A DNA stretch of 64,000 bases from positions 5,126,553 through 5,190,552 of the forward strand of contig OZ020520.1 of NCBI GenBank assembly GCA_963971425.1, read 5' to 3'. This document shows, piece by piece, positions 24,000 to 35,452 of this stretch. Numbering within the stretch: position 1 is the first letter of the stretch; every line of letters begins with the position of its first letter. The notes beneath the pieces were generated by a model. The model was not told the DNA's origin. It ran no database searches and worked only from the letters and a program-made list of their open reading frames with translations. This DNA is from Bryoerythrophyllum caledonicum. Taxonomy: Eukaryota > Streptophyta > Bryopsida > Pottiales > Pottiaceae. A program made the position numbers and the translations under genes.

Positions 24000-24101
24000 A
24001 TTGACAAAACTGGTTATGTCACCGGACGTCCTGATAGGCCGGAGGACGTCCTCCGTCCTGGCGTCCGGATGTCAGGGACGTCGAGCGTCTTGACAACCCT
24101 A
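24000..24101 (-). repeat. Right terminal region of the giant hAT
   Basis: Read inward, it starts TAGGGTTGTCAAGACGCTCG and continues with GACGTCC and GGACG words up to about 24015, matching the composition of the left subterminal zone. The outermost base differs between ends (C at left, T at right), which is common in hAT termini. Confidence 0.75.
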
Positions 24102-24109
24102 CTTCATTG
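24102..24109 (+). repeat. Target-site duplication of the giant hAT, right copy
   Basis: CTTCATTG, identical to 5648-5655, lies directly outside the right terminus. Confidence 0.85.
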
Positions 24110-24993
24110 CCTATAAACAGAGGTGCATTGAAAGATTGCAACAGGAGGAAGGAACCGTGATGCTCAAGTGGAGGGCCGAGAAATTGAAACTGTATTCAGC
24201 CAAATTTCCATACAAAGACCATAGCAACGAGCATCATTCTTTACCATTTCGGCCTTCAGATGTGTCCAATACCGCATTTGCGGAACGTATTTCATTGGAT
24301 GAAGTCAACGGCCTAGGCGACGAAAATCGCAAAGTAACCGTCGTGGACCAAATTGTGGCTATACTTCCAAATGCAGACTCTCGAGGATATTTTGGTCCGT
24401 GTAGAGGAAGACCATCGAATCAAGTAATACGTAGGGCGCAACGAACGAAACGCAACCATGTTCAAGAACAAATCGAACAAGGAGCAGGGGATGAAGTTAA
24501 TCACGACCCGTTTCCACCATTCAATCCACAATCAGACATTAATTGTGGTCAATTTCTAGCCCTAAGTGTTGATAGAGCTGAGGTTGAAGGTGGTATACCA
24601 TTCTATGTAGGGAAGGTGATTGAAGATGAGAAAAATCAAAGGAGTCATAAGATGAAGGTTTGTTGGTATTGGCCCATCATGCAAAGAGAAAATGTTGACA
24701 GAACATGGTCCACCACACAACGATATGCAAATTGCATGGATGCATTCTGGGAGCCCACGTGTGAGAGCCATAGTTGGGTAGAGAAAGAGGCATGCATCTT
24801 TTCGTGGATAGACGAACCTGAAAGAACAATGGCTGGCGCTTTCCGGAGGAGAAAGTGAAATATATTCGGATTGCAAGTTGAAAGCAAGATTCAGATTTTT
24901 CAGTCGGCTAAAGCTCACATACTAGAATATATTGCAATGCAAACCGAAGCAATTGACGATGAGCGGTTGCAAGCAGCCTTGAATGATATGTAG
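24110..24993 (+). pseudogene. DUF7869-type gene, 3' part
   Basis: The frame that crosses the excised junction continues here as YKQRCIERLQQEEG and stays open to a TGA at 24856. The same frame then resumes and ends at TAG 24991. The segment GQFLALSVDRAEVEGGIPFY followed by GKVIEDEK, VCWYWPIMQ and CMDAFWEP fits the small beta-rich C-terminal part of DUF7869 proteins. Together with 3851-5655 it makes a nearly full-length but broken gene. Confidence 0.75.
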
Positions 24994-25690
24994 TAAAGGA
25001 AGATACTACAATGAGTGTATGGTGTATGGTGATTGGCATGTAGGGTATATGCAAGAGTAGTCCACCACAAAGGTTATGTAAGGCGTTTGGTAACAATTGA
25101 CCAATAAATCCGAGAGGTTTTTCCCATTGTTTGATTACATCACCAAGTACAAAAATATATGCAATATGTTGATTTTCTTCTTCTTATGTATCATGTTCCA
25201 TGTGTAATATATTCAAATCAATTGCCATTCATTGCGCAGTGTTTTAGTTTATATAATTGCGTATTTTGTATAGTTACTTGACAAGCTTCTTTCCAAAAAC
25301 ATACTACTGAGTATGAAACAAATATTTATCAAATTCTAACCAAGTTCCATATCAAATTTGTCAAAAATGCCAAAAAAAACTTATTGAATTAACATTTTTG
25401 GTTGTATTGAAAATTGTTCTCAGATCCTAATTTTTTAATTAAAAAAAACAAGAAATCAAACAAAACTTAATTTGATCCAACGCATTGGCCGCCGTTGTCA
25501 TTAAGTGCACTTTTAAAAGGCCAAGTGCATAATTGCTTAATTGCGTGTTGGAAGAAGAACTGCGGCCTTTAAAGGAGACTACAATAGTGTGAGTTAATAA
25601 TTTGTTCATTCCACTCATTGGACTCATATCTATTAATAGTAAACAAAAGTTGTATCATAGCTAGTATCTTAACTCTTAAACATAAAAATA
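24994..25690. other. AT-rich intergenic stretch
   Basis: No gene recognised; the DNA is AT-rich and leads into the cluster of small inverted-repeat elements. Confidence 0.4.
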
Positions 25691-26405
25691 GCCCATTAGT
25701 GGTAACAATATTCTACATGTACGGTGTTGTATTTGAACATGATAAGTTTCACATATTGAAATGACCTTCAAATGAAATCATAGATGTTACTTAAAGAATC
25801 TTTAAGCCCAAGGTGAAAGTCTTGCTAAATTTTTCAATATAAATTTAATATCCTTTAAAGTAAAATATATGCTTATATATAGAGTATTTGGCTGACATTT
25901 TAGGGTTATCCTTAAATGTTAGTTGGAACCATACACTGTAGGTGAACCTTTGGTTCGGCACCTTAATGCCGAATAATTAATTAAAGTGAAATAATGACAT
26001 TTGGCATTCAAAATAATAATAATGTAATTTTTGGCAAGAAGTCATAGACTACTGTATTTTATCTACTTTCTTTCCAAGCCTTAATCCCCTTTGATGTCTC
26101 AATGTGACAAAATCTGTAAATATACATTTCCAATAAATTCGGCATTTACAAAAAATTATTTTCCACTTTATCCGGCATGGACTTTTCTAATGATTTTTAG
26201 CCAAACTAGAGGTTCACCTGTAGTATACAAGCCCATATTGTACTTTGTAAAATACAATAAATGAATTAAAATTTAGCAATACATACACATTTGGATTGAA
26301 GATTCTTCAGCTAACTTCTTTCATTTTGAAGGTCATTTCAATATTCGAACCTTACTATATTAAATATGACACCATACATGTAGAATATTGTAGCCACCAA
26401 TGGGT
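25691..26405. mobile_element. Foldback or MITE-like element, about 715 bp
   Basis: The left edge (CCCATTAGTGGTAACAATAT, then TCTACATGTACGGTG) is matched in reverse at the right edge (ACCATACATGTAGAATATTG, then CACCAATGGG). Similarity continues inward for about 250 bp, including CATATTGAAATGACCTTCAA and CTGTAGGTGAACC. There is no ORF. The ends resemble those of the element at 26760-27150, so both belong to one family. No clear target duplication was found. Confidence 0.7.
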
Positions 26406-26425
26406 TGTTCTAACATATAAGGGGT

Positions 26426-26735
26426 AACCCTTTAATGACAAGGCCTTGCACAAGGCCTTGGAAAATCTGCATATGTAACAATTTTATTGCAAAAAAAGAA
26501 AACAACACCTACATAGTGGATACATTTCATTGTTGACTTTTTTTTCATAGAAATCATTGTAGTCTGTTAATGCTTTAACTGATTGGAGATGAAAAGGATG
26601 TATAAGATGGAGGAAAGCAAAGCGCATTGCCGCTTTAACCGGTGCAAATCAATCAAAAGGTTTAGTCAGCGGTGGCTCCCTAAAAACTAGTCTCATCAGC
26701 CACTTTTTGGTCCCTTTGTCCTTAAAGGTTAATCT
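26426..26735. mobile_element. MITE-like element with AACC(C)TTTAA termini
   Basis: The left edge AACCCTTTAATGACAAGG is matched in reverse by CCTTTGTCCTTAAAGGTT at the right. The same termini occur at 27312-27598 and 35283-35452. Length is about 310 bp with no ORF. It contains the small palindrome AAGGCCTTGCACAAGGCCTT near its left end. Confidence 0.5.
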
Positions 26736-26759
26736 TTATACGTCAGAAGGTGCCACTGT

Positions 26760-27150
26760 TGACCATAGTATTTTACACGTATGGTGTTGAATTTTGACAT
26801 AATAAAGTTCAAATATCGAAATGACCTCCAAATGAAATATGTTAGTCAAAGAACCTTCAATCCAAAAGTGTAAGTCTTGCTAAACTTTGATACATGTTTT
26901 GTATTCTGTAGAGTAAAATACGTGCATGTAAAAACGGTTTCCAATGAATGTTTATCCCTTTAAGGCCAATAACGAACCATACATATGGTCACGTATTTTA
27001 CTCTAACCATAAAAAAAGAGTAATAGAATTCAGCAAAGACATACACCTCCAGATTGAAGATTCTTCAAACCAACATCTTTCATTTGGAGGTAATTTCAAT
27101 ATTCAAACCTTATCATGCTCAAATACGACACCATACATGTAGAATAACTG
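26760..27150. mobile_element. Second member of the ACATGTATGGTGT foldback family
   Basis: The left arm (TTTTACACGTATGGTGTTGA, then AATATCGAAATGACCTCCAA) is repeated in reverse on the right (TTGGAGGTAATTTCAATATT, then ACACCATACATGTAGAAT). TGACCAT occurs just outside both edges and may be a target duplication. It is shorter than its relative at 25691. A frame at 26948-27142 is a by-product. Confidence 0.65.
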
Positions 27151-27311
27151 ACCATTTTGCAACTCCTCAAGCATGTAGTAGGTGCAATAATGACCTAAAC
27201 CCAACTCAACACAAACACAAACTTTTGTAACCATTGTACACACCAATTCTCACACCTTGCATCTCAAATACATAGAAAACATTGTGCTGCAACCCAAATG
27301 TGGCTTCTCAG

Positions 27312-27598
27312 ATTTAACCCTTTCCGGCCAACAAGCTTTTGTAACCTGCAAGAATCTACAACCGTTCTAAATCACGCAGTACAACCTCTACACACAAGGT
27401 ACATCTCATCACAACCCCCATGAATAGAAATCACTCCCGCTCACCGATGCTCGCACTCACTTTTGTGGCGACTATCTCAACAAATCCCCATCTCCCTCCA
27501 CCGCTTTCTCATAGTTTAAGCCTTTCGCGGAGGTGGCTGCAAATGAGATTATCGTGCCAAAACGACGCTGAACGGGTCGCTCGGCCTTAAAAGGTTAA
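27312..27598. mobile_element. MITE-like element with TTAACC termini
   Basis: TTAACCCTTTCCGGCC at the left is mirrored by GGCCTTAAAAGGTTAA at the right. TTAA borders both sides, which could be target sequence. Length is about 287 bp. No ORF. Confidence 0.45.
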
Positions 27599-27602
27599 CA
27601 AC

Positions 27603-27699
27603 ACACTTCACAAATAACAACTCTATCAAACTCACTTCACAAATAACAACTCCATCAAACTCACTTCACAAATAACAACTCTATCAAACTCACTTCACA
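27603..27699 (+). repeat. Tandem repeat, 29-bp unit, 3.3 copies
   Basis: The unit CACTTCACAAATAACAACTC, followed by TATCAAACT, is repeated with one substitution. Confidence 0.85.
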
Positions 27700-29015
27700 C
27701 CAGCGACTAAAGTACATGGATATCTACGACGGAAGTAGATTATGCAGAACACCATCTAAGCCCTGGTTACATTTGGCGTCCGTCGGGTCGCGGGTCGTCA
27801 CTTCCAAGTCTACAGAAGCTATAAAGACACACTCTCTCACTTCCCTCGCGCACTCACTCACTCACGCACGCGCTCGTTCGTTCGTCGCGCTCGCAGCTCT
27901 CGCATTCCCAAAGCCACCATCGCCATCGCCATGAACCTCCCTCCTCATTACTGCTAACCTGCAGCCACCGTCAAGGCGCAATTCTTCACTTACCTCACTC
28001 GAACCATTCCGCCTCCGCGATAGGACCACCAGCACATGGTAGATGCATGCTCCGCGCTTGTTTCCATGATCGATCGTCGTTCTGGATGGCGGTCCCGGGT
28101 TAGGCCGACCGACGCTGGTCATATCTCGATTTTAATTCAGGAAATTCGCATCCGAGGCGCTGGAGGAGGAGGAGGAGGTGTTTGCTGAGGTAGTGGTGTT
28201 GATTTGAGAATGGAAATGTATGGATTAGGAGGAGTCAGGGTGCAGCGTTTTGGAATTCGTCGCGAGTTGGTGGTGGTTTCTGCTTTTTCAGTTTCGCGCA
28301 TTGTTGAGTTGGATGGAGGAGTGGTGATCGTTTGGGATAGGAGCTGGTTTGGTTGTTAATCTACACGAGGATGTGCGTCTGGTTAGTATTAGGCTTATTT
28401 TTTTGGAGCGTCGGTGGTGTGATAGGACGTGTAATCTAGACCTAATGATCTTCAGGGAGCTTGCGGTGACGGCACCGGGCTTTAGTGAATATCGTACGTG
28501 TGAGGTTTCTTTTCGGCTGTGGAAGACGATGTGTGTTAATTTTCCGTGTGGCCGTTCGTGGTGATGTAGAGGTGGAGTGGAGCAGCCTCATTATGGATAA
28601 GTTTGTGGTACGTGAATCTGGTCCTTCGTTCCCGTCCAGCAAGCGGAGATTGCTCTCGAGGTATTGGTTGAACCTGGAGACCTAGTTTTCTAGGTGTTGA
28701 TTTTGCTAAGCAGTTGTTGTTTCAAGTCGAAGCCGTTGCGGTGTTGTGTGTCCATTGTTAGGCGTGCTCAGAGGTTAGAATATAGTGGAGTGTGTCAGAC
28801 CGGGAGGTCGAAGTTCTTGCTGCCTCAACGAACGAAAGGCGCTCTGCGAGAAACTGGTCCGACGGCTCGAGAACTCGTCTCCTTGTCATTTGCCCTAAAG
28901 TCCTGCATAGGCTTCGGGAGCGTGGTAACCTAGTTGACAATTTTGATTTGCAACTCTTTGGTGCCAATCTGTTCAACAACTTCTGAGTGGATCCACTTCT
29001 TGTTTGTAGGCAAAG
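27700..29015 (+). other. Presumed 5' region of the WD40 gene
   Basis: A pyrimidine-rich stretch with CACTCACTCACTCACG near 27850 and an ATG-containing leader near 27930 look like a plant transcription start. No coding exon could be identified before 29016. A spliced 5' untranslated leader is the most likely content. Confidence 0.4.
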
Positions 29016-32000
29016 ATGGAATGCAAGTGCTTATCAAGTGGATGGAAGATTACCAGCAGCTTACAAACATTCCCTTCTGAATGCCATGCTGCTATCGTAT
29101 TCCGAGGCAGGTGTCACCAGATAATGATAAGACAGTCGATTGTTTGAACACCGAGGGTCACCTTGTGCGAGGTTGTCGCATCGGTTAGCGTGCATGTTGT
29201 GCGTTGATGCACTGTATGGGCTTCTGCTTTTCTCGCATTGTACAGCAATCTGACCTTTGCTATCTGTGTGAGTGTAGACGGGAAGCTTTCCTCAGTCGAA
29301 TCTGAGCCGTGGTTTTCCTCCTCCCGTGCATGTAAGTCGCTCCTTTGCGTTGGTCCTTCGGTTTTAGCCATTTTCTGAACTTTTCTTGTTATTGCAGTGA
29401 AGATGTAACTGTATGTGACATCTTCTTAAACACAAATTTAGTAGTTCAGCTGGCTCAGATGTTAACAACCTCCAACCTCGGCCGAGATTGCTGCTTTGAC
29501 ATCTTGGTGTAGCGTAGCAGACACGAATACCGTTAAGACCTAGTTTTGCTACAGCTTTCAGTATGTAAGCGTTTTAGATGCTTTTCCACCGGGATGGCAC
29601 AGCTTTCTTCCTCAGTACATGATTGCGTATGTTTGTGTTTAGATGTGAACTTTTTTGTTATTTCTGCTTCAGTACTAACACGTATTTTTGCGTGTAGGCA
29701 CCAGTATGGCAGGGATCGGTTGTGGACACTTTGTCAAGCTTTACAGAGATAGTAGGAATGGCTTCCGGAAATACATTTTTCACCTCAAGGTAGTACCTTT
29801 CGGCATAACTACGATTTGAAGATCTGGATAATTTCAACGTCTTCATTAAATTGTGCGTGGTTGTCTGTTCAATATAGCTCCCGTTATAAAAATGCTGTGT
29901 ATGAGGACGTGAACTTTCCTGATCCTGCCCAAGATGGATCACATTTGAGCGTGGAATCCAGTGTTTGAAGATGCTGATGTTACCCCCTTCTCATAAGCGT
30001 CTTGATGTCTGTTAAAACTGGCAGGCCAATAGTGACATGCGTTGAGTTCGATGCCCAAGTAAGAAGCACTGGCATCTCTGTGTGGCTTGTCATTTCAGAC
30101 ACAGATGCACAGTTTTCGCAAACAACTGTGTTGACATGTACTTTCTGTCATTCTGCATTTTTTCTATGCATCTTTGTGCCTTTCCTATACCAAATAGGAA
30201 TTTCTGGCTGTTAAAATTGGAGCATGCATCGATTTGTTTTCTATTACCAGTCATATGCATCAAGATTAGTCTTACTTCACAGACTATTCTGTCTAAACAT
30301 TGTGATAATATAGTGGATTTCTGTTTCCAATGCCAAAATGGCCTTTTGCTTTTCGACATGATCGAATACTGAATGTGGCTGACGTCATGCTGCAGGGTGT
30401 ATATGTAGCTTCTGTCAGCAGTAATGGATGCCTGTCTATACACGATTTTGAAACCTTGTACTGCACTTCTGGAGGTGAGTTTTTAGCTGTCCTTGAAGTG
30501 CGTTAGACATTTTGTAAAGCGAGCAGTATGTTTCATTTACAGTATCAAATATTGTGATACCTTTGAAGCTGCTAAGCTTAAGGATGCTACAGGTCGTGAA
30601 GCAGACAAGGTGAAACCAACTGTTCATGTACATACGCGGCACAAACTTGAGGCTGTGCGATGGAATCCTAACAACCAGGATGAGGTATTTGGATATCTAC
30701 CTTCTTTATAATGCTTTGTAGGCTAGATTGCATAACTCCTGAGAAATACAATCTATTCTGTAAGAAATATCTCAACAAGGTAGAAGTAGTGTGAGAGGTT
30801 CCCAGCTCATCGTGTGAGTGGCTGAAAATATGGATTCAGGTGGCTTGCGTGGCATCAGGAAGCAGCCACGTATATCTCTATGACATAGCGAGCTACTCCC
30901 AAGTTCCACGTGAAGTAAGCATTTCACCTACGGAGGGCCTTTAAAAATAGTAATCTGCATAGTTCTCCTAATACCGTTGTTATAGAAGAGCGCACATATT
31001 TTCTTTTTTAATCTCGTCAAATTTATGTTTAGTTTTATCTTTTGCCAGACATGAGGCTTTGGGGACTTTCTTGTGAGGGTTGTTGGGTAAGGGAGGCGTT
31101 GTTCTTAACATCATGGTTGCATGGCATCGTGGGATGCATGCTTACGTCAACGGAGGTACAAGATCTGGATATGTTCTTCTAGCAGTTGTTGCTCACTTGA
31201 ATTGCCCTTGTGTGTTACCCTCAGACACTGCAATTCAAGCCAAGGTCTCAAACAAAACAAGCTGCTAGTCTTTTTGATCTTTCCTATTCTACAATTGACA
31301 AAGACAGGTATATCACTGTGCCTGTAGATTTTGGTTTTGTTGAGCACATTTTTTTATTGCTAGGATTTTATTTCGATCATGAGCCCCTCCCTCCGCAATG
31401 CGTTGAGTCTACTCATATTAGTTTAAAAAAATTACACTGGACTCAGATTTGTGTCTCGTTCACCTGTGTAATTCTTCAGGATGATTGCTTGTGGGAGCGA
31501 TCATAATATCCACGTTTGGGATCGACGGGTTGGGAAACTGCCAACAATGTCCCTTCCTGCACCCACAGGCGGAGGAGATCTCAACTCTCTCCAGCTCTTA
31601 AGAGATGAGCATGTAACGAAACATCTCTTCCCTTGTCACAGACCGATTTCTAGACCTTAATTGATATTTGTTCCAGCTATAATTGGAGTTAAGGATATTG
31701 GTGCTCTGATACAGTTATTTTCTGTGTTAATGTGGTTTTCTCTTAGAAACTCTGCGCTAATCTTTAGTGTTCATCTGCACAATCAGATCTCTTTGACCAG
31801 TAATGATTTCTTTTGGAGTGCAGCTTGTTGTTGCAGGAAGTGAAGGTGGTCATATTCTACTCTGGGATCTCCGTGGAGGAAGGAGTTCGGCTGCTTTTGT
31901 TGCGTCAGGAGAGGTATTTGAAGGGCTTTAAGTCATCATTCAGAAACTACTCTTATATTTGTAGGATAGTCCCTAACCCTGAGTTCATAAACTGTTTGGT

Positions 32001-33975
32001 AGCTTATTTGTGAGAGCTGAAGTTTGGCACGTTAATAAATCATTAAGAAGAACACTCTGTGATATAAAGTAGTTCTACTATCAAATTTGATTTTGAGAAA
32101 ACGTCGGACTCATGTTCACGACAGGCTTATGTTGACATTCTAGATCAATTTATACGCATAATTTGTTGCTTCTTTTGTTTCAGCCCTTAATTAGTTTGAT
32201 CAGGCTTATGTTTTTTGGGGATACAGGTATATCATCCTCCACTGAGATCAGTCAAAGTAGCCACACTTCTTGAAGACATCCCTGACTTGAAGGTGAGATG
32301 ACGTCCACATAATTGCTACTATTCACTGTGTACTTTCGCCACAGGACTTGTGCTTTTAAACAATTCTCATTTTATCTAACTAACTCATTGTTGATGCTGC
32401 CTTGGGTAGTTTATTTGTGAGGCAGATTACTTAACTGCATTCACGTGCTTTTCTGCAGACCCAGACTCACATTGAAAATAGTTCCATTCACTCGATTTCT
32501 TTGAATCCTTCCTATGGATACCACCTGGGATTTCATCTCAATAATGGATGGTAAGCGAATATGTTTTTTTGTAAAGCTTTCTTAGGTTGCTTCTCAGGTT
32601 TCACTTTGGTTGACTTGAGACCAGGATCAATTTGCTAGTGAAGAACTCCAATTCCCGACATTATTGGGGATAATTATGAGCCTGTTATTTCAACACCCTT
32701 TTTAGTGAATTTTAACAGTGACAAACATGTTGACATTCTTTCTCGATAAAAAGTTGTGAGTTTATAATATTCTTTGAAATTCATGACATGGCAGGTCAGG
32801 TGTTCTCGACCTTTTGGATTTCTCTGTCTCACACATTCACTGTCCGCCTTCGTCATGGTTGTAAGTACCACCGCCTATTACTTAGTAACTACAACATCTT
32901 CGGTTTAAAAGGAAATGCAAGCAGAGAATATCCAGAGTATATACTGCGCATATATTTTCATGTCTCCTCTTATCTATTTATCACTTTAGAAAAGTGATAC
33001 GGTGTCTTGTATTAATTTTGGTCGTTCTGAATGCATTGTGGGCTAACTACTTGAATGATCGTGTCAAAGCAGAGACCACGAGTGTGCACCCTGGTTGACT
33101 GCTAGGCGTAGAAGGCCTGCTTGGCTTACAGCCTACCCTGTAAGCGATGGTGTAATTCAAACGCTGAATCTTTCTAAATTCACTAAGAATTTCAGACGTG
33201 AGAAGTTTGATTACATGTTTGTGCTCTGAGGAGTCCAAAAATCTCGGAACCACATTTAGTGTCTGTTGATTTTATACGCAACTTGCGAGAAATTTAATCT
33301 GATATTTCGAAGGATGACCACCTAGGTCCAGTTCTTTGCAATGTTTATACCGAAATGCTTAATCATCAGACTATCTTCCTTTGCAGGTTTACGTTGTGGG
33401 ATGCATGATGGAGTGCCATATTAACGTTCTGGACTTTACCCCCGGTCCAAAATCACAGTCTTTTGTGCACAGTAACTGGTTAGTGAAGTCGCTTTTGAAT
33501 AGAGCTCAACTCTTATTGTTCTTCAACCCTTGACATTGAGTTTATTTTAACACTTCATATTACTTTCGGAATTATAGTTAGTTAACGTTGTCTTACTTTT
33601 ATGACAGCCATACCGATCATGCCAGCGTTGATGAAAAATGGAAGAAGCAGCTTCATACTTCAGAACCGGTGGTGGCCATAGCGTCCCACCCTACAAACGA
33701 CTATCTACTAGCTGGAACCCAGGTCTCTTGTGCTACCTTGTTCTCAGTTTCGAACTGCCTTTCGATGTATTCCCTGTTGAGCGAAGCTGCTAATTTTGCG
33801 AAAATTTTCTCAGGCTGGATCGCTACTGCTAATTGGGCAAAAGAAGAAGACTGCATCGACTGAAGAAGAGGCCTTGATGTTGTCAAAGCAGGCCACCGCA
33901 GGTCATCAAAAAGCCGTGGTTGATGTCGGTAGAATGCTCGAAATTCGTCCATCCGGCCACGCTAGAACCCAATAA
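29016..33975 (+). CDS. WD40-repeat protein, multi-exon
   Basis: Exons were found from splice sites and open frames. The clearest, in order: 29697-29790, 30024-30058, 30395-30473, 30550-30684, 30839-30913, 31226-31306, 31480-31611, 31824-31913, 32227-32293, 32459-32551, 32794-32861, 33073-33140, 33388-33479, 33608-33721 and 33814-33975 (edges within a few bases). WD-type strands are visible, such as IACGSDHNIHVWDRRVG and VVAGSEGGHILLWDLRGG; others are VACVASGSSHVYLYD and VYVASVSSNGCLSIHDFE. These are typical beta-propeller blades ending in WD or YD. The first exon is uncertain: the ATG at 29016 and the ATG at 29707 are both possible. No organelle signal is obvious. It is a host gene, but I cannot assign it to a named WD40 subfamily; a scaffold role is only the general expectation. 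Confidence 0.8.
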
Positions 33976-35282
33976 ACATTCAGCAGAAAATTTGTGATTT
34001 CGCGGTTTACCTTTCTTCACTTGCGAGAAGTACGTAGTCTCTGATGCAGCGAAGAGTTCTCAACTGTCGTTCTCGACTGTGATTATAGAGCTGACTGCTG
34101 GAGACGACCTCTCAAGTCAACTGGGATGCTAAGAGATGAAGTCCTCTGTAAAGCGTTCCAAACTTTCAGCGACGCGGTCGATGAATCTGGTAAGCTGAAA
34201 ATTTCAACATCGTACGCTTTCATTAAAGTTACAACAGGTTACACAACCTTAGAAGCTCTCACAGTTCCAGTGTCATGTAACCATGCCTCTAGCAAATTTG
34301 TGAATACGAAGCAATTAATTGCGTAGGTTTTGTTTGTTCGTTGTGAGGTAAGATTGTGGGTGTGTCATGCGGCTGTATAGAAGCATTTTTGCCACATGAC
34401 TTCATGATTGACTTCACTTTACTTCACAGTGGTATGAATAGTTGGCATCACATGTTTTGTATCATTTGTGGCAATCTGGATCTAGTATTAGAGGGTTTTA
34501 GTAGTCTTTTCCATCTCAAAGAGAGAGTTGATGCCATTCAATAAATATTTGTTGTAGTACTTGGTGTGTCTGTTCAATCAATATTAATTCTTTAGTGACC
34601 AGGGACTTTTCTCATAATTTCAGGTTTTTTTTCCTTCTCGTTGCTTTTGATAGGATTAGACTATCTAATTTTAATAACCTTATAAAATGAAACTTAATCT
34701 AAATTTTGGGGAAAATTTGCATGGAATAGATTATAATGTTTGAAATCAACGTATATTGGTAGTGAAAATTCCTATCATTGACATTTTGAAGGATCCCTAA
34801 ATTGAACTTCCTTGCTGTTGTTTTAAGTGAACCTTGAACTTGCTTGTTGTTGTTGTTTTGAGTGAACCTTAAGAGTGGACTTGCTACACAATTTCTAGTA
34901 AAATCTTTCTAGCCATAGTCCGCATGTTTGATAAGGCTTGCATATCATAGTTAGGACAAACATTGATGATTTTGGTAGTCATTTTAACTTTTGTATGAAG
35001 AAGCAAGACTCTTTGTTTAGGATGATAGTAAGTAGTACACTAAAATGATATATAGTATGACTTGCATTGTCAAATAGAAATATGTTATGAATCTCTATTT
35101 GTAGTTAATATTTTTATAACCATTCCAACTAAATTATTTTTTGGCATATTAAATAATCGGAATTTCATTCATGTTGTAATTGCAATCATCTTGGATAAAT
35201 TTTCATAACATTTAATAGATATCAAGTACGGATGGTATTGGTCATTGTTTTGTATGCAAGTCTAAACCCTAGCTATCACCAT

Positions 35283-35452
35283 TTAAACCTTTAATGCCAA
35301 GCTCGCTATGGCATGACCATCAATCTACGAGTGTAGTAGATGTTAGGTTTTAAAATTTATTATGGTCGTAGATGAAAACCTTTTGTGATCAAGATGACAA
35401 TCTTATGCGTTCAGGATGGTTGTGCCATAGCTTTCCGACCTTAAAGGGTTAA
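35283..35452. mobile_element. Small MITE-like element
   Basis: Left edge AACCTTTAATGCC, then CTATGGCATGACCATC, is mirrored by GATGGTTGTGCCATAG and GACCTTAAAGGGTT at the right. The arms are about 37 bp and imperfect. Termini match the elements at 26426 and 27312. Confidence 0.5.

Larger units (their letters stand above)
5656..24101. mobile_element. Giant hAT-like DNA transposon, about 18.4 kb, with cargo genes
   Basis: The left end begins CAGGGTTACCAATCCGACGT and the right end, read inward on the minus strand, begins TAGGGTTGTCAAGACGCTCG and then has GACGTCC. Both match GGGTT..CAA...GACGTCC with small gaps, and an 8-bp direct repeat flanks them. The host gene is continuous when the interval is removed. 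Inside are a kinase-like gene reading right from the left end, a hAT transposase reading left from the right end, and two unrecognised genes around 16.7-20.0 kb. hAT elements are usually a few kb, so this is exceptional; a 3.9-kb CACTA and a LINE remnant account for part of the excess. The transposase carries an in-frame stop, so this copy is probably not autonomous. The 200-base gap at 19477 leaves the true length uncertain. Confidence 0.85.
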
